Source: Doryteuthis pealeii (Eukaryota; Mollusca; Cephalopoda; Myopsida; Loliginidae). From it: DNA of 64,000 nt. A model generated the notes under the pieces. The model had not been told where the DNA came from. It did not search any database and saw nothing but the letters and a program-made list of their open reading frames with translations. Shown in pieces: positions 1-9,261 of this stretch (position 1 is the stretch's first letter; every line of letters begins with the position of its first letter). A program made the position numbers and the translations under genes. Where the stretch lies: assembly GCA_023376005.1 (NCBI GenBank), contig CM042141.1, positions 93,920,145-93,984,144 on the forward strand. Reading direction: 5' to 3'.

Positions 1-199
1 GTCACAATCTAAACAAAGCTTAATAAATAATTAATGCGTGTCTGATGATTGCGTACAACTCATGAAACTGACAGTGATGCGAAGAAAGTGCTTGTATAAG
101 TGTAGCAAGATTGAATTTTGCAAGGACTACTAATGGAAGGGGGGGAGGAAGAAAGAAATAAGTGTGAGAGTAAAGGTTTTAAAAAGAGTGATGAACACA
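1..199. other. Unassigned AT-rich sequence
   Basis: No repeat, RNA gene or convincing coding region is visible. It precedes the CpG-rich promoter-like block and could be 5' untranslated or intronic sequence of a gene leaving the window to the left. That is inference only. Confidence 0.3.
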
Positions 200-204
200 A
201 AACA

Positions 205-500
205 GTTTGACCGGAGCGTGACCTTCCGAATGGAGAATTGAGTGTCAACCGGAAGTTTCGGGTGTTGACCGGAACCGGAAGTCACGTGGTGACGTGGAAC
301 AACGAAGAAAGGGACCGGCCTCTTTTCGATTTGGGACAGCGTAGGGTTAAGACCTGCCCTTGGTCTCGTATGGGATGACGGTAGTTTAATAGTTCTCTCT
401 CCCTGTCTCTCTGCACTTTCCTCCTGTCTGATACGAACCCACGAGATGAGCACGATAATAAAAGCTAGCAGTTGTGACTACATATTTCTCGCGTTGTAAT
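205..500. promoter_or_regulatory. Candidate promoter with ETS, E-box and CRE-like sites
   Basis: CpG density here is far above the surrounding AT-rich DNA. Two ETS-type sites reading CCGGAAGT lie at 249-256 and 275-282, with a CCGGAA core at 269-274. A CACGTG E-box follows at 283-288 and a CRE-like TGACGTGG at 290-297. A TCTCGCG half-motif lies near 487. ETS plus E-box plus CRE clusters are common at TATA-less promoters of widely expressed animal genes (known). Direction of transcription is not evident: a minus-strand gene would leave the window and a plus-strand gene would enter it. A 107-residue minus-strand open frame at 130-453 overlaps the block but matches no family I recognise, so I do not call it a gene. 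Confidence 0.5.
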
Positions 501-660
501 TTTTATCAACAAGATGACCGCCACGTGCCGAAGATATTTTTAGTACGGTGAATATATACGCTTTGAGTACTGTAAACATATACGACAACTTTACATAAGA
601 AATTCCATAGCAATTCGTTTTTATTGACAGTTTTAGCAGGACTTAAAGATTTTAAAATGT

Positions 661-661
661 T

Positions 662-711
<50 letters not shown>
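661..711. repeat. (TA)n(TG)n microsatellite
   Basis: A TA tract runs directly into a TG tract and then a short TGTC tract. It abuts the left end of a fold-back element. Confidence 0.95.
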
Positions 712-734
712 TGTCTGTCTGTGCGTGTGTAAAA

Positions 735-1024
735 AATAGAAAAACAAACTAATCCAAAAAGATGAATTTATTCTTGATGGTGAAGTCAACGTTATAAAGT
801 TTTGTTTTTTAATAAACCTTCATCGGGACTTTAAGATGGAAAAAATGTTGTCTAGCCAAGGATGGGTGTTTTTAGAATAGCGGGACTTAGATTGTTGTAT
901 TCGTAGAAAGGCCCATGACCAAATGAATGTTTATGAAGTTTTATCAAAAGCCGAAACGTTGTAGCATCGACTTCATCATCAAAAATAAATTCATGCCTTT
1001 AGAATACATTCTTTTTCTATTTTC
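735..1024. repeat. Fold-back (inverted-repeat) element flanked by TA tracts
   Basis: The left end, about 736-795, reads as an imperfect reverse complement of the right end, about 965-1023. Both carry a TAGAAAAA outer end and a GATGAATTTATT core near TGATG-TGAAGTC. The interior contains CCGAAACG near 952. It is non-coding and sits between (TA)n tracts, like the palindrome at 1177-1363. It may be a MITE or the end repeat of a larger retroelement. Confidence 0.6.
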
Positions 1025-1055
1025 TTCATATTGTCAGGGTCATTTCTATATTTTA

Positions 1056-1060
<5 letters not shown>

Positions 1061-1093
<33 letters not shown>

Positions 1094-1128
1094 TAGATAG
1101 ATAGATATAGATATGAAATATATATATA

Positions 1129-1160
<32 letters not shown>
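1061..1160. repeat. (TA)n microsatellite with GATA interruptions
   Basis: TA tracts are interrupted by GATAGATA units and short AT-rich segments. It separates two fold-back elements. Confidence 0.95.
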
Positions 1161-1163
<3 letters not shown>

Positions 1164-1176
1164 AATAATCCGACAG

Positions 1177-1359
1177 TATGAATTTAATATTTTTTTAAAA
1201 ACAAATGATGTTTATAATTGCTGACAGAAATCTGTTTCGACCGCTTTAATAGATCGGTCATCATCAAGGGCTCTTGATGATGACCGATCTATTAAAGCGA
1301 TCGAAACAGATTTCTGTCAGCAATTATAAACATCATTTGTTTTTTTCAAAAATGTTAAA

Positions 1360-1363
<4 letters not shown>
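1177..1363. repeat. Near-perfect 91-bp-arm palindrome
   Basis: The left arm, 1177-1268, is nearly the exact reverse complement of the right arm, 1273-1363. Only a 4-base spacer (GGCT) separates them and a handful of mismatches are present, one of them GACC against GATC. Each arm contains CGAAACAG next to a short self-complementary ACAGA/TCTGT. It is flanked on both sides by (TA)n. Transcribed from either strand it would form the same long hairpin. It is non-coding. Confidence 0.9.

Positions 1364-1408
<45 letters not shown>
1364..1408. repeat. (TA)n microsatellite
   Basis: Uninterrupted TA dinucleotides adjoin the right arm of the palindrome. Confidence 0.95.
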
Positions 1409-1411
<3 letters not shown>

Positions 1412-1419
1412 TAAGTCAT

Positions 1420-1956
1420 GCTGCCAGGATTCTCATTGACCATGTGTTTTAGGAGGTAGGTGGCTGTAAAAGTTTTACAGTAATAAAGGCAAGGAGTAAA
1501 CGATATTTTGAAGAAACTATTACAGATGCAGACTACGCAGATAATCTTGTGTTTCTTGCAAATGTACCTGTCCAGGCCGAATCACTATTGCGTAGCCTAG
1601 AGAAAGCAGCAAGAGTCATTGGCATCTATGCAAACTCAGATAAACAGAGTTCATATGTTTTAAATAAGATGGAGACATTTCCACACTGGATAGCAACCCT
1701 CTGAAATTAGTTCACATACCTAGGTAGCAATATCTCATCTAAAGTAAGCAATGTCAATATACGCATAAACTCATGGACTGCTATTGACAGGTTATCGATC
1801 ATATTGAAATCTGATATCGAAATGAATATGCTGAGATAAAGCGAAAATTCTTCCAAGATGTTGCCATGTCAGTACTACTGTATGGCTGTACCACTTGAAC
1901 TCTAACGAAACGGTTGAAGAAAGGCTAGATGGAAACATGCTACATTTCTGTCTTGA
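1420..1956 (+). pseudogene. LINE-A reverse transcriptase remnant
   Basis: Plus-strand translation gives the C-terminal part of a non-LTR retrotransposon reverse transcriptase. Around 1534-1545 it reads YADN where active enzymes have YADD, so the second catalytic aspartate is lost. Downstream are a LVHI-like stretch before the usual 'YLGS' region and VLLYGCTT near 1870. Several in-frame stops and frameshifts break the frame. It is cut off at 1957 by a (TA)n tract. Other fragments of this LINE family lie at 15.0, 26.8, 32.4, 38.7, 44.7, 46.1, 52.1 and 57.9 kb. The clade is unresolved (RTE/Jockey-like). Confidence 0.8.
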
Positions 1957-1963
1957 ATATATA

Positions 1964-2016
<53 letters not shown>
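1957..2016. repeat. (TA)n microsatellite
   Basis: TA repeat that truncates the preceding LINE fragment. Short open frames through it on both strands are low-complexity artefacts. Confidence 0.95.
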
Positions 2017-2018
<2 letters not shown>

Positions 2019-2089
2019 AGCAGTAGTAACTGGTTCATGACCGGGCTGGATTTTAGGAACAAGGGAGTAGGGGAGAAAGGGGGAAGAGA

Positions 2090-2091
<2 letters not shown>

Positions 2092-2161
<70 letters not shown>
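2092..2161. repeat. (GA)n microsatellite
   Basis: GA dinucleotides with a few AAAG interruptions, inside the left part of repeat E. Confidence 0.95.
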
Positions 2162-2164
<3 letters not shown>

Positions 2165-2695
2165 GGGGGAAATGATTTAGCTAATTCCTAATTAATTTTT
2201 CAAAAATTCGCAATTTTTTTATTTATTTACTTATTTTTTATTTTTTTGTATATATTTTAAATATTATTTCTTAAATTGTAGCCCTAAACTCGTGGGTCTT
2301 GAAACAACTTTATTTTTCTGAAAAACTTTTTCGTGTATATGACCAAAATTTGAATTTAGTTTTTAATTGCTTTTTCAGTTAAAGTGATAAAAATGTATTC
2401 GCTTAATTTATTTCCTTTTTCATGCCTAAAAATGTATCAATAAAAAGAAGCTAAGAATTAAATATGTGTCCTTATTTGAAGGTGGAAAATTTCGCGTATT
2501 AATTAAAATTAAAATGATTCGTTTATAGTGAAAAATGTATTCGTTTTTAAAAAGAAGTTTAGAATTAAATAAATGTGTCTTTATTTATAGGAATGTAACA
2601 TTATAGGTGGGTACAATAAAATAAGCTAAGAATTAGAAATGTGTCCTTACAATAAAAAAAAGCTAAGGATTAAAAATGTAAAATTTTTAGTATCG

Positions 2696-2697
<2 letters not shown>

Positions 2698-2728
<31 letters not shown>
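2698..2728 (+). repeat. Poly(T) tract of about 31
   Basis: This is the only T run of 18 or more before 18 kb. It lies inside repeat E. Confidence 0.95.
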
Positions 2729-2729
<1 letters not shown>

Positions 2730-3133
2730 GTACATTTAAGATAATATTTTTTTTAAAAGTGCCCCTTGGTATGAAACATTTTCATGATTTTTTAGTTCTC
2801 CCCCCAAAATTTTTTTTTACAATTAGTACTAAATTACAAAATAATAATTTTCGAAAAAGTATTAAATTTGAATTTTGCCTATGGAATCTGTGTTATATTT
2901 AAATACAACGGGTCTTACTTTTTGTACTTACTTATAAAGAAATATGAAGAGCTCCATAAATCTGACAATTTTTTATTATTGAATTATATCATTTAATCTG
3001 TAAAAATCAAAAACTCAAGTTTATATTTTTCTTTATTATAAACATATCAATATGTATGCGCGATTCTAATGCTCAATGACATCTTTTTTCTGAGTTATAT
3101 ATCGACACGTACATACCAAAACAGACACGACAC

Positions 3134-3135
<2 letters not shown>

Positions 3136-3205
<70 letters not shown>

Positions 3206-3227
3206 GTGTGTGTGTGTGTGTGTGTGC
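3136..3227. repeat. (TA)n(TG)n microsatellite
   Basis: A TA tract to about 3199 is followed by GCGCG and a TG tract. It directly follows the right end of repeat E. Confidence 0.95.
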
Positions 3228-4245
3228 AAAGCTCAGCTCGAATTTATTAGCAGTAAACGTTAATTTCAATCTTTTGGGTCCCCCCAATTTTACCATAATA
3301 CCGTTTCTACGTTTTGGTAGATTCCGTTTTTACCGTTTTCACTTTTAAGAAATTCCATTTTTTTTCATTTTCATAGTATTTTATGCGAAAATTTTATTTT
3401 GAAAATTCGCGTGTGTGTATGAAGAGGTGCTAGGAATCTACTGGGAAGCCAAGTGGACGCTGGTCTGAAAAGGTTCTAGAACAATCTAGAATGAGACAGA
3501 AGGTCACCTGAGCGCCATCTAGTTTTCAAACTGTGAAGTTCAACACGAGACAGACAGTGTGATTTGCAATGCATGTCACTTTCTATCATTGTGCCCCAGC
3601 CTGAGAATATTCAATTATAACGGCCTGGAATTATTAACATTTTCTAGAATCTTGCAAGGGTCTTTATAATGGGGTTGTATATTCAATTTTAGTTAGAGAT
3701 TGAGGAAGGTCAAAAATGGAACTGCGACAGTGAGGTAAGTCAAAGATTCATACACTGTCTTCTTGAATTAAGCAAAATTTGGCTTAATGAGTATTCTTTT
3801 ACAGCAGATACATCATTGCTTTTATTTTCGTTTAGTTTAGTATTAGTATATAACGGATATACTAATGCTAATATTAGATTGGTGGTTGATTGGTTGGGTT
3901 TATTGCACGTCAACCTATTGGGTTGTTTGTGACGCAAGTGAGGATACGTTCAGAGAAAAAAAAAGAAGGAAAATAGAATGTGTTATGTCCATGCGTATGT
4001 ATATGGGTGGGTGGGTGTCCTTAGGGTGACAAAGGATCAGTCAGATAAGGTTCCAGAGAGTCACAAAAGATGTACGGCCACCATGAAATGAAGCCAGTTA
4101 TAGATAATATCTTCAAGTGGCTAGTTTTAAGAGAAAATGGGTATTGAAAAAGTTAATGGTCTAAAAAATTGGGGACACCGAGATTGCTAAAAAAGTAATG
4201 GTTATAATTTTAGGAGAAATTGCAGTCACGATGTCTGCGAAAAAA
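3228..4245. other. No gene recognised
   Basis: Moderately AT-rich sequence. A short stretch near 3885-3940 (GGTTTATTGCACGTCAACC and following) resembles the tail of SINE-1 in a degraded form. Nothing else is identifiable. Confidence 0.4.
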
Positions 4246-4440
4246 GTTAGTACCAGTTTCTAGATGGTAGAATCCATGGGGTGTATAGGGGTGGAATCTG
4301 CATATATTCACCTTGCTCAAGCCCCTTCGGCAGATGCCATAAGAACAATAGGGTTGGGACAATCATATAAGTGACCAGCCGATCGATCGGAGGGAACTTC
4401 ACCGTTAGATGCAGTTTTACGTCATACCCAATATACAATA
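4246..4440. repeat. Repeat D fragment
   Basis: Contains the landmarks shared by repeat D copies: GGTTGGGACAATCATATA near 4352, GACCAGCCGATCGATCGG near 4374, and a GTTTTACGTCATACCCAA segment at the right. The fuller copy is at 16290-16735. Confidence 0.7.
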
Positions 4441-4444
4441 TGGT

Positions 4445-4655
4445 TTGTATTTATTTAATGGCATATCAATCTACGTGGGTTATCTAATGCTAAAGCCATC
4501 CTTGTAGAAGAACAGTAGTTTTACTAATTAAACCATGACTGGGAGATGCGGGTATTCGTCCGAAAGTGAACGTCAGAGCGCGACTGAAGTTCGAGCTCGC
4601 TTACTACAATATTGCGGTCCAGCACATTAGCTAATACGCTACGGGAACTCCCTTA
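4445..4655 (-). repeat. SINE-1 (tRNA-derived), minus strand
   Basis: Read on the minus strand, the right end begins with a tRNA-like head. An A-box-like GTAGCGTATTAGCTAATG and a B-box-like GAGCTCGAACTTCAG can be made out. The tail toward 4445 carries GGCATATCAATC, seen in many copies. The tail of the neighbouring copy lies about 80 bases further right. The head resembles a tRNA but is too decayed to be a functional tRNA gene. Confidence 0.75.
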
Positions 4656-4734
4656 CACCGGTTGGATGGTGGGGGTCTTTGACAAAAGAATATGTTTTAA
4701 GTTAATGAAAATAGGGGATGTTAAGAAAAGATTC

Positions 4735-4950
4735 TGTTTCTTTGTTTAATGGCATATCAACCTTCATGGGTAATTTAATGTTAAATCTATTTCTTGTAGA
4801 AGTACAGCAGTGGTACTGAAGGTGAAGAAGGAGTTCATATCTCTCCCAAGTGTATTAGACTAAAAGTGAACTTAATAGCGTGACTGGAGTTCGAACTCGC
4901 TTACTACAATCTAGCAGTCCAGCACGTTAACCACTACTCAAAGAAGACTA
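4735..4950 (-). repeat. SINE-1 (tRNA-derived), minus strand
   Basis: Same layout as the copy at 4445-4655. On the minus strand the head reads GTAGTGGTTAACGTGCTGGA (A-box region), then GCGAGTTCGAACTCCAGTC (B-box region). The body leads to a GGCATATCAACC tail near 4750. The two copies lie head-to-tail on the same strand, probably as independent insertions. Confidence 0.8.
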
Positions 4951-5039
4951 CGGATTTTAAGAGAGTAAATATTAATTTGACAACGGTGGGGAGGGGGGGT
5001 TGCTATCATTACTTTAGATGTGGGGGGGAGGAAAGAAAG

Positions 5040-5040
<1 letters not shown>

Positions 5041-5124
<84 letters not shown>
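5041..5124. repeat. (CA)n(TA)n microsatellite
   Basis: A CA tract (5041-5076) continues into a TA tract that ends just before the hammerhead ribozyme candidate. Confidence 0.95.
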
Positions 5125-5126
<2 letters not shown>

Positions 5127-5128
<2 letters not shown>

Positions 5129-5182
5129 AATCTGCAGACGCGCGTTTCGGGGTTTCACCCCTCATCAGTGCAGCTAGACATT
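5127..5182 (-). ncRNA. Candidate type I hammerhead ribozyme
   Basis: On the minus strand the order is as follows. Stem I 5' strand CTGCA (plus 5169-5173). Core CTGATGA (plus 5162-5168). Stem II GGGG/CCCC with a TGAAA loop (plus 5149-5161). Core GAAA (plus 5145-5148). A minimal stem III closed by A-U and C-G with a GCGC loop. The cleavage triplet GUC (plus 5137-5139). Then stem I 3' strand TGCAG (plus 5132-5136), which gives five Watson-Crick pairs with CTGCA. Predicted cleavage lies between plus 5137 and 5136. All conserved core bases are present. The stem III block GAAACGCGCGTC is the form known from hammerheads in Penelope-like elements, newt satellites and schistosome repeats (known). No Penelope-like reverse transcriptase is visible nearby. 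Confidence 0.8.
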
Positions 5183-5678
5183 GACAAGGAAGGAGATTAT
5201 GTTGAAAAATGAATTCTTGAGTGAATAGTAGATTTTATTGATTCCTATTTTTGAGAGTCTAACGTGGTAGTTTCAGTTCAAATGTGGAGTTGGTGTGTGT
5301 GCGTGTTTACATATATAAAACCACAATTATTAAATGAAAGAAGAACCAAAATCTACGGATCATTTATTCTTTTTGTTGAGGTTAAAGGGAATCAAAAATT
5401 CCTAAAGTCTTTCTTGTCAGTCCGGAATCTTTGTGCTCTTAGTCTTATGAGTCAGACGTAAGTTTGGATAATATCCATAAGAATGTAGTTATTGGTTATA
5501 CTCAAATCGGCCAGGCGTTGAGTTGAGAAGAGAGTCAAATATCAAAAGTCCCTGTACTTATTTTGAATGGCACACTTTTTTAGGAGCTCTTGAAAATATG
5601 ACCGTCCTCCTAGCGTCGCTACATTAAAAGAGGACAATTATTTCCTTTTCAGGAGTGGGACTATACACATGTATAGGT
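5183..5678. other. No gene recognised
   Basis: Sequence 3' or 5' of the ribozyme candidate with no known repeat landmark. It may belong to the element that carries the ribozyme, but no second end was found. Confidence 0.35.
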
Positions 5679-6148
5679 AACCAAAAACCCTTGGTAATTT
5701 TCACCTTTATTCCCAGCAAATAAGGCACTTAGAGTAACCTCCCTTGAATTTCACTTTGAACTAAGCCAGTAGCCATTTTGAAAGTCTCCGTGCGAAATAA
5801 ACAAATCTTAGAAACTTTTTTCGAAAACAATACAACTGCATGCTTTAACACAAAAATATCATAAAATGTATTCTTGATAACAATTAATTTCATTTCAGAT
5901 AATTTTATGCTAGGAATTTAGCCAACTGACTTTCACTTTGAAACAAGACGGTAGCCATTTTGAATGTGTCCGTGCAAAATATACAAATCTTAGAATCGTT
6001 TCGAAAACAATACAACTGCATGCTTTAACACAAAAATATCATAAAATGTGTTCTTAATAACAATTAAGTTCATTTCAGATAATGCGCACGCACAACTTTA
6101 TGCTAGGAATTTTAACAACTAAAGGTGAAAGTTACCAAACCCTTTTCG
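5679..6148. mobile_element. Small inverted-repeat element (MITE-like) with internal duplication
   Basis: The left end (5679-5711, GGTAACCAAAAACCC then GGTAATTTTCACCTTT) is an imperfect reverse complement of the right end (6120-6148, AAAGGTGAAAGTTACC). Inside, a 182-base unit starting TTTCACTTTGAA at 5749 is repeated from 5931 with few differences. The second copy carries a short GCGCACGCAC insertion near 6083. It is non-coding. Confidence 0.65.
5749..6112. repeat. 182-bp tandem duplication
   Basis: Two adjacent copies, 5749-5930 and 5931-6112, share long identical blocks such as ACAATACAACTGCATGC. The duplication lies inside the MITE-like element. Confidence 0.9.
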
Positions 6149-6239
6149 GTTCTTTTATTTTTGCATCATGGGAAAAATGTATTTATTCTATTTCAATTCT
6201 TTATCATTATCATTATCTTATTTATTTATATTATTTTCC

Positions 6240-7565
6240 AACAGAATAAAAATTGTTATAATCTTGTGTGGTTAACGGTTTCGTCTTTGTCTCCACACAT
6301 TGTACATTTGCTATTCAGTAGGGTTTTGTGTATTTTTGCTTTGATATGATTGGTTGTCATTGTGGCGTTGTTTTTTATGCTGCTATTATGGGAGATTAAG
6401 TTTCTTTCTTGAGGTTTCCCTTTCTTAACAATGTGCACGTATTCTCACACACAATTTCTGCAGTTTGTCGCTTGAAGTAACCTTATAGTTGTTTGTCTTC
6501 CTATTTCTGTTTACTAGTGTTTGTTGTTTTTCTGTTTGTCCATATGTTCCAATTGCTATTACTGGCTGCTGTAATCAGTCTTTGGTCTTTTTAGTGTATG
6601 CCTCGAATCATCGAATTTGCGCATCTCCGCAAACCTCAATGCTGGTGAGTCCTCTTCCTTCTTCTTTTATTGACATATCTCTCTGGTGTAGTGAATTGTA
6701 CATAGTCATCAATTTCCGTGTCCTTTGATCCATCTCTTGGAGTTCCTCCCTTGTCCATTTTAAGAATGGTGTAGAGTATCTTACAAGGGGGACATCACAG
6801 GTATTTATTCGTTTGACGAGATTTTTGCTGCAGAGCTTGGTTTCTAGAAATCTTTTGTTCTTCTAGGATATTCTTTACTTAATTTTTCTTTCATCTCTGT
6901 TTGATGGTGTCCACTTCTAATATTCCCAAATACTTGTAATTCCTGATTTTCGTAGCTCTATTTCCTCCGCTCTTCCTTTCCCCACTTTTTCATCACGAGC
7001 ATCGCATATTTTTCTATTGAAATTTCCATTCCTATATCCTGGTTGTATATTCTTATGCTCTCTACAAGGGTTTCCAGTTCTGTTCTATTTTCCACAAATA
7101 TTTGGATATCATACATGTACATAGGGTGATTTATTTTTTCCTCTGATTTTTTTTTTTTGGGGGGGGAAGTCGCTCTTCTTTCGTCAATATCTTTTGGTTA
7201 ATTTCTTCCAGTTGTATTGTTAGTGTTATTTGCTGTTGTATTTTTCGGTCTGTTCATTCCATTGTGGCATCGTGTATTTTCCTTTATTAGTGCTTACCCT
7301 TATTATTGTAGTTTCTTTATTTCTGCTTCTACCCTCATTTCCCACCCAGCTTTTGTGTTTCTGTTTTGGTTCCGTAGGGAGATACCCATTTTATCACTGA
7401 CTAGTTTTGTTCCTGCATAAATTAGGTCATTTAGTTCGTTGATGTTGTCTGTTGGGATATTATGTAATACTCTATTTATCTTTTCGGTTATTATCTTGAC
7501 TTTTTTCCAGTCCTGATTCCTTAGAGATGGTAATGTACACTTTTATTAGGCTATCGTTTATGATT
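6240..7565 (-). pseudogene. LINE-B reverse transcriptase remnant
   Basis: Minus-strand translation from about 7130 downwards gives the palm and thumb part of a non-LTR reverse transcriptase. It includes a stretch like MYMYDIQIFVENRTELE, then IGMEISIEKYAMLVMKK, and further on LKWTREELQEMDQRTRKLM near 6760. The end at 6438-6256 contains CGDKDETVNH, a cysteine-containing motif typical of this LINE family just after the RT. In-frame stops and frameshifts are present. The orientation matches the two LINE-B fragments that follow. Confidence 0.8.
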
Positions 7566-7614
7566 AACTCTACACTATGTTTTCATCTTGAATTAACATT
7601 GTTATTATTATTTT

Positions 7615-8189
7615 ATCACTCCTTGCGAGTTAGCTAGTGATCTTTCACTGGAGTCTGAGTGACAACAAGTCTCCTCGGATCTCCAGAACTCTTCTGGGTA
7701 TTCTAGCCAATCTGAACCATGCTGTTGTCTGGATGGTCTGTATTTTCCCCATGAATTCCAATACCTCTCGTCTGTTTTTCAAACTGTTGAGGACTGTTCT
7801 AAGGTTACCAACTAATAGTACCATCTTTACACATACGTTCCAAAGTTGTTGTTTATTCCAGTCCTTTAGTAAGGTTCAAGTATTTGTCTATCTTTTCGTT
7901 TTATTTTATTTTAACTCTCCGGTCCGCTGGGACAGCAGAATCCACTAAATGACAAGTTCTTTTTTTTCTTGTTAATCAGCACTAGATCTGGTCTTCATGT
8001 CGGGATTAGGTAATCCGTTTGTATCTCAAAATTTTATGAGTCTCGTTCTCTATGACGGATTCCGGTTTGTACATATACCATTTTGTAGTATGGACAAAAT
8101 TGAATTTCTTGCACAATTCCCAATGGATCAGCTTTCTCTCACCGTCGTGTCTTATCTTTCGCTTTGTTATTATTATTATTTACTCCTTT
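7615..8189 (-). pseudogene. LINE-B 3' end fragment
   Basis: This is a second copy of the LINE-B 3' region. The block around 7630-7720 (CTTTCACTGGAGTCTGAGTG and following) matches 8218-8290 of the next fragment, and both end in TTATTATT-like tails near their low-coordinate edge. The translated part around 8110-7900 corresponds to the residues seen more clearly at 8714-8436. It is heavily decayed. Confidence 0.7.
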
Positions 8190-9034
8190 TGAGTTTTCCC
8201 ATCAGCATTAGCTGATGGTCTTTCACTGGAGTCTGAGTGACAGCAAGTTTCCTCAGGTCTCCAGGACTCTTCTGAGTATTCTAGCAGATTGCAGCAGTGC
8301 AGTGTTCTGAATCGTTTCAATCCTTCCTCTGATTTCCAAACTTTCCAAACCCTTTTCCAATCCTTTTGGAACTGTTCCAAGTGCACCAACTACAATTGGT
8401 ATCACTTTGACTTTCATATTCTATAACTTTTTCAGTTATCTGGCAAGGTCCAGATATTTGTCCATTTTTTCATTTTCCTTTAGCTTCACCCAGTGATCTG
8501 CTGGCACTGCAAAATCCACCAGTTGGCAAGTTCTTTCTCTTTTGTTAATCAACACTAGGTCTGGTCTTCTTGCTGGGATAAGGTGATCCGTTTTTATTTC
8601 AAAGTCCCAGAGAATTTTATGCGTTTCGTTCTCAAGAACAGATTCTGGTTTATGCATATACCATTTTGTTGTATGGTCAAAATTTAATTTTTTGCATAAT
8701 TCCCAGTGGATCACCTTCCCAACCCAGTCGTGTCTAGTTTTGTATTCGCGTTGTGCTAGTTTGCTACATTCGCAGAGTATATGGTTTACAGTCTCATCTC
8801 TATTACCGCAAAGTCTACATTTACTATTTTGTTGGGTCTTATCAATTTTCGCTTTGATGTAGTTTGTCCTTATGGCATTATTTTGTGCAGCAATTATAAG
8901 TGATTCAGTTTCTCTTTTGAGGTTTCCCTTTCTTAACCATGTCCAAGTCTTTTGATGTGCAACCTCTTCTATTTGTCGTTTGAAGCGTCCATATAATTGT
9001 TTTTCTTCCCATTTTTGTTTTTTGGTCTTTGTCG

Positions 9035-9036
<2 letters not shown>
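8190..9036 (-). pseudogene. LINE-B C-terminal fragment
   Basis: Minus-strand frame 8714-8436 reads IHWELCKKLNFDHTTKWYMH, then ILWDFEIKTDH, RRPDLVLINK and QLVDFAVPADH. This is the well-conserved C-terminal domain of a LINE family common in invertebrates. Upstream (8940-8790) is the CG-DETVNH-type cysteine region seen also at 6438-6256. The 3' end (8389-8190) carries the LLEYSEESW region. The high-coordinate edge is an (ATT)n tract. It is a 5'-truncated copy, which is usual for LINEs. Confidence 0.85.
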
Positions 9037-9037
<1 letters not shown>

Positions 9038-9084
<47 letters not shown>

Positions 9085-9085
9085 C
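9038..9085. repeat. (ATT)n microsatellite
   Basis: TTA repeats adjacent to the 5' edge of the LINE-B fragment. Confidence 0.95.
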
Positions 9086-9137
9086 GAATAGGAATAGTTA
9101 CTTTAAACCATATAATTAAGAATGGTTTATTAGTTGG

Positions 9138-9215
9138 TTGGTTGCTTATTTTGTTTAATGGCATATCAATCCTTGTGGGCTATTTAATACCAAATCTTGT
9201 TTTTTGTATACATGA
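9138..9215 (-). repeat. SINE-1 tail fragment
   Basis: TTGTTTAATGGCATATCAAT and the following TATTTAATACCAAATC match SINE-1 tails at 4735 and 13215. No tRNA head is present. Confidence 0.6.
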
Positions 9216-9261
9216 ATTGTAAGCGAATAGTTTGTATGTAAATATTTTTGTTTTGTTTGGT

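Larger units (their letters stand above)
2030..3136 (+). mobile_element. Repeat E, short copy
   Basis: The left end carries CATGACCGGGCTGGA and a GA-rich stretch. The right end carries TCGACACGTACATACCAAAA near 3102-3122. Both ends match the longer copy at 10158-12710 in the same order, so this is one element family. The interior is AT-rich, contains (GA)n and a T31 run, and holds no coding sequence. Class is unknown; it may be a non-autonomous DNA transposon or Helitron-like. Confidence 0.55.

Noticed and set aside
130..453. 107-residue minus-strand protein at the promoter block
   Set aside because: No recognisable domain, and the composition follows the CpG-rich regulatory sequence. It cannot be supported as a gene without transcript data.
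1177..1363. Second hammerhead ribozyme inside the palindrome
   Set aside because: GAAAC and a good stem III (ACAGA/TCTGT then C) are present, and TGATGATGA lies upstream. However, the CTGATGA core is not intact relative to the GACCG/CGGTC stem II, and stem I does not close.
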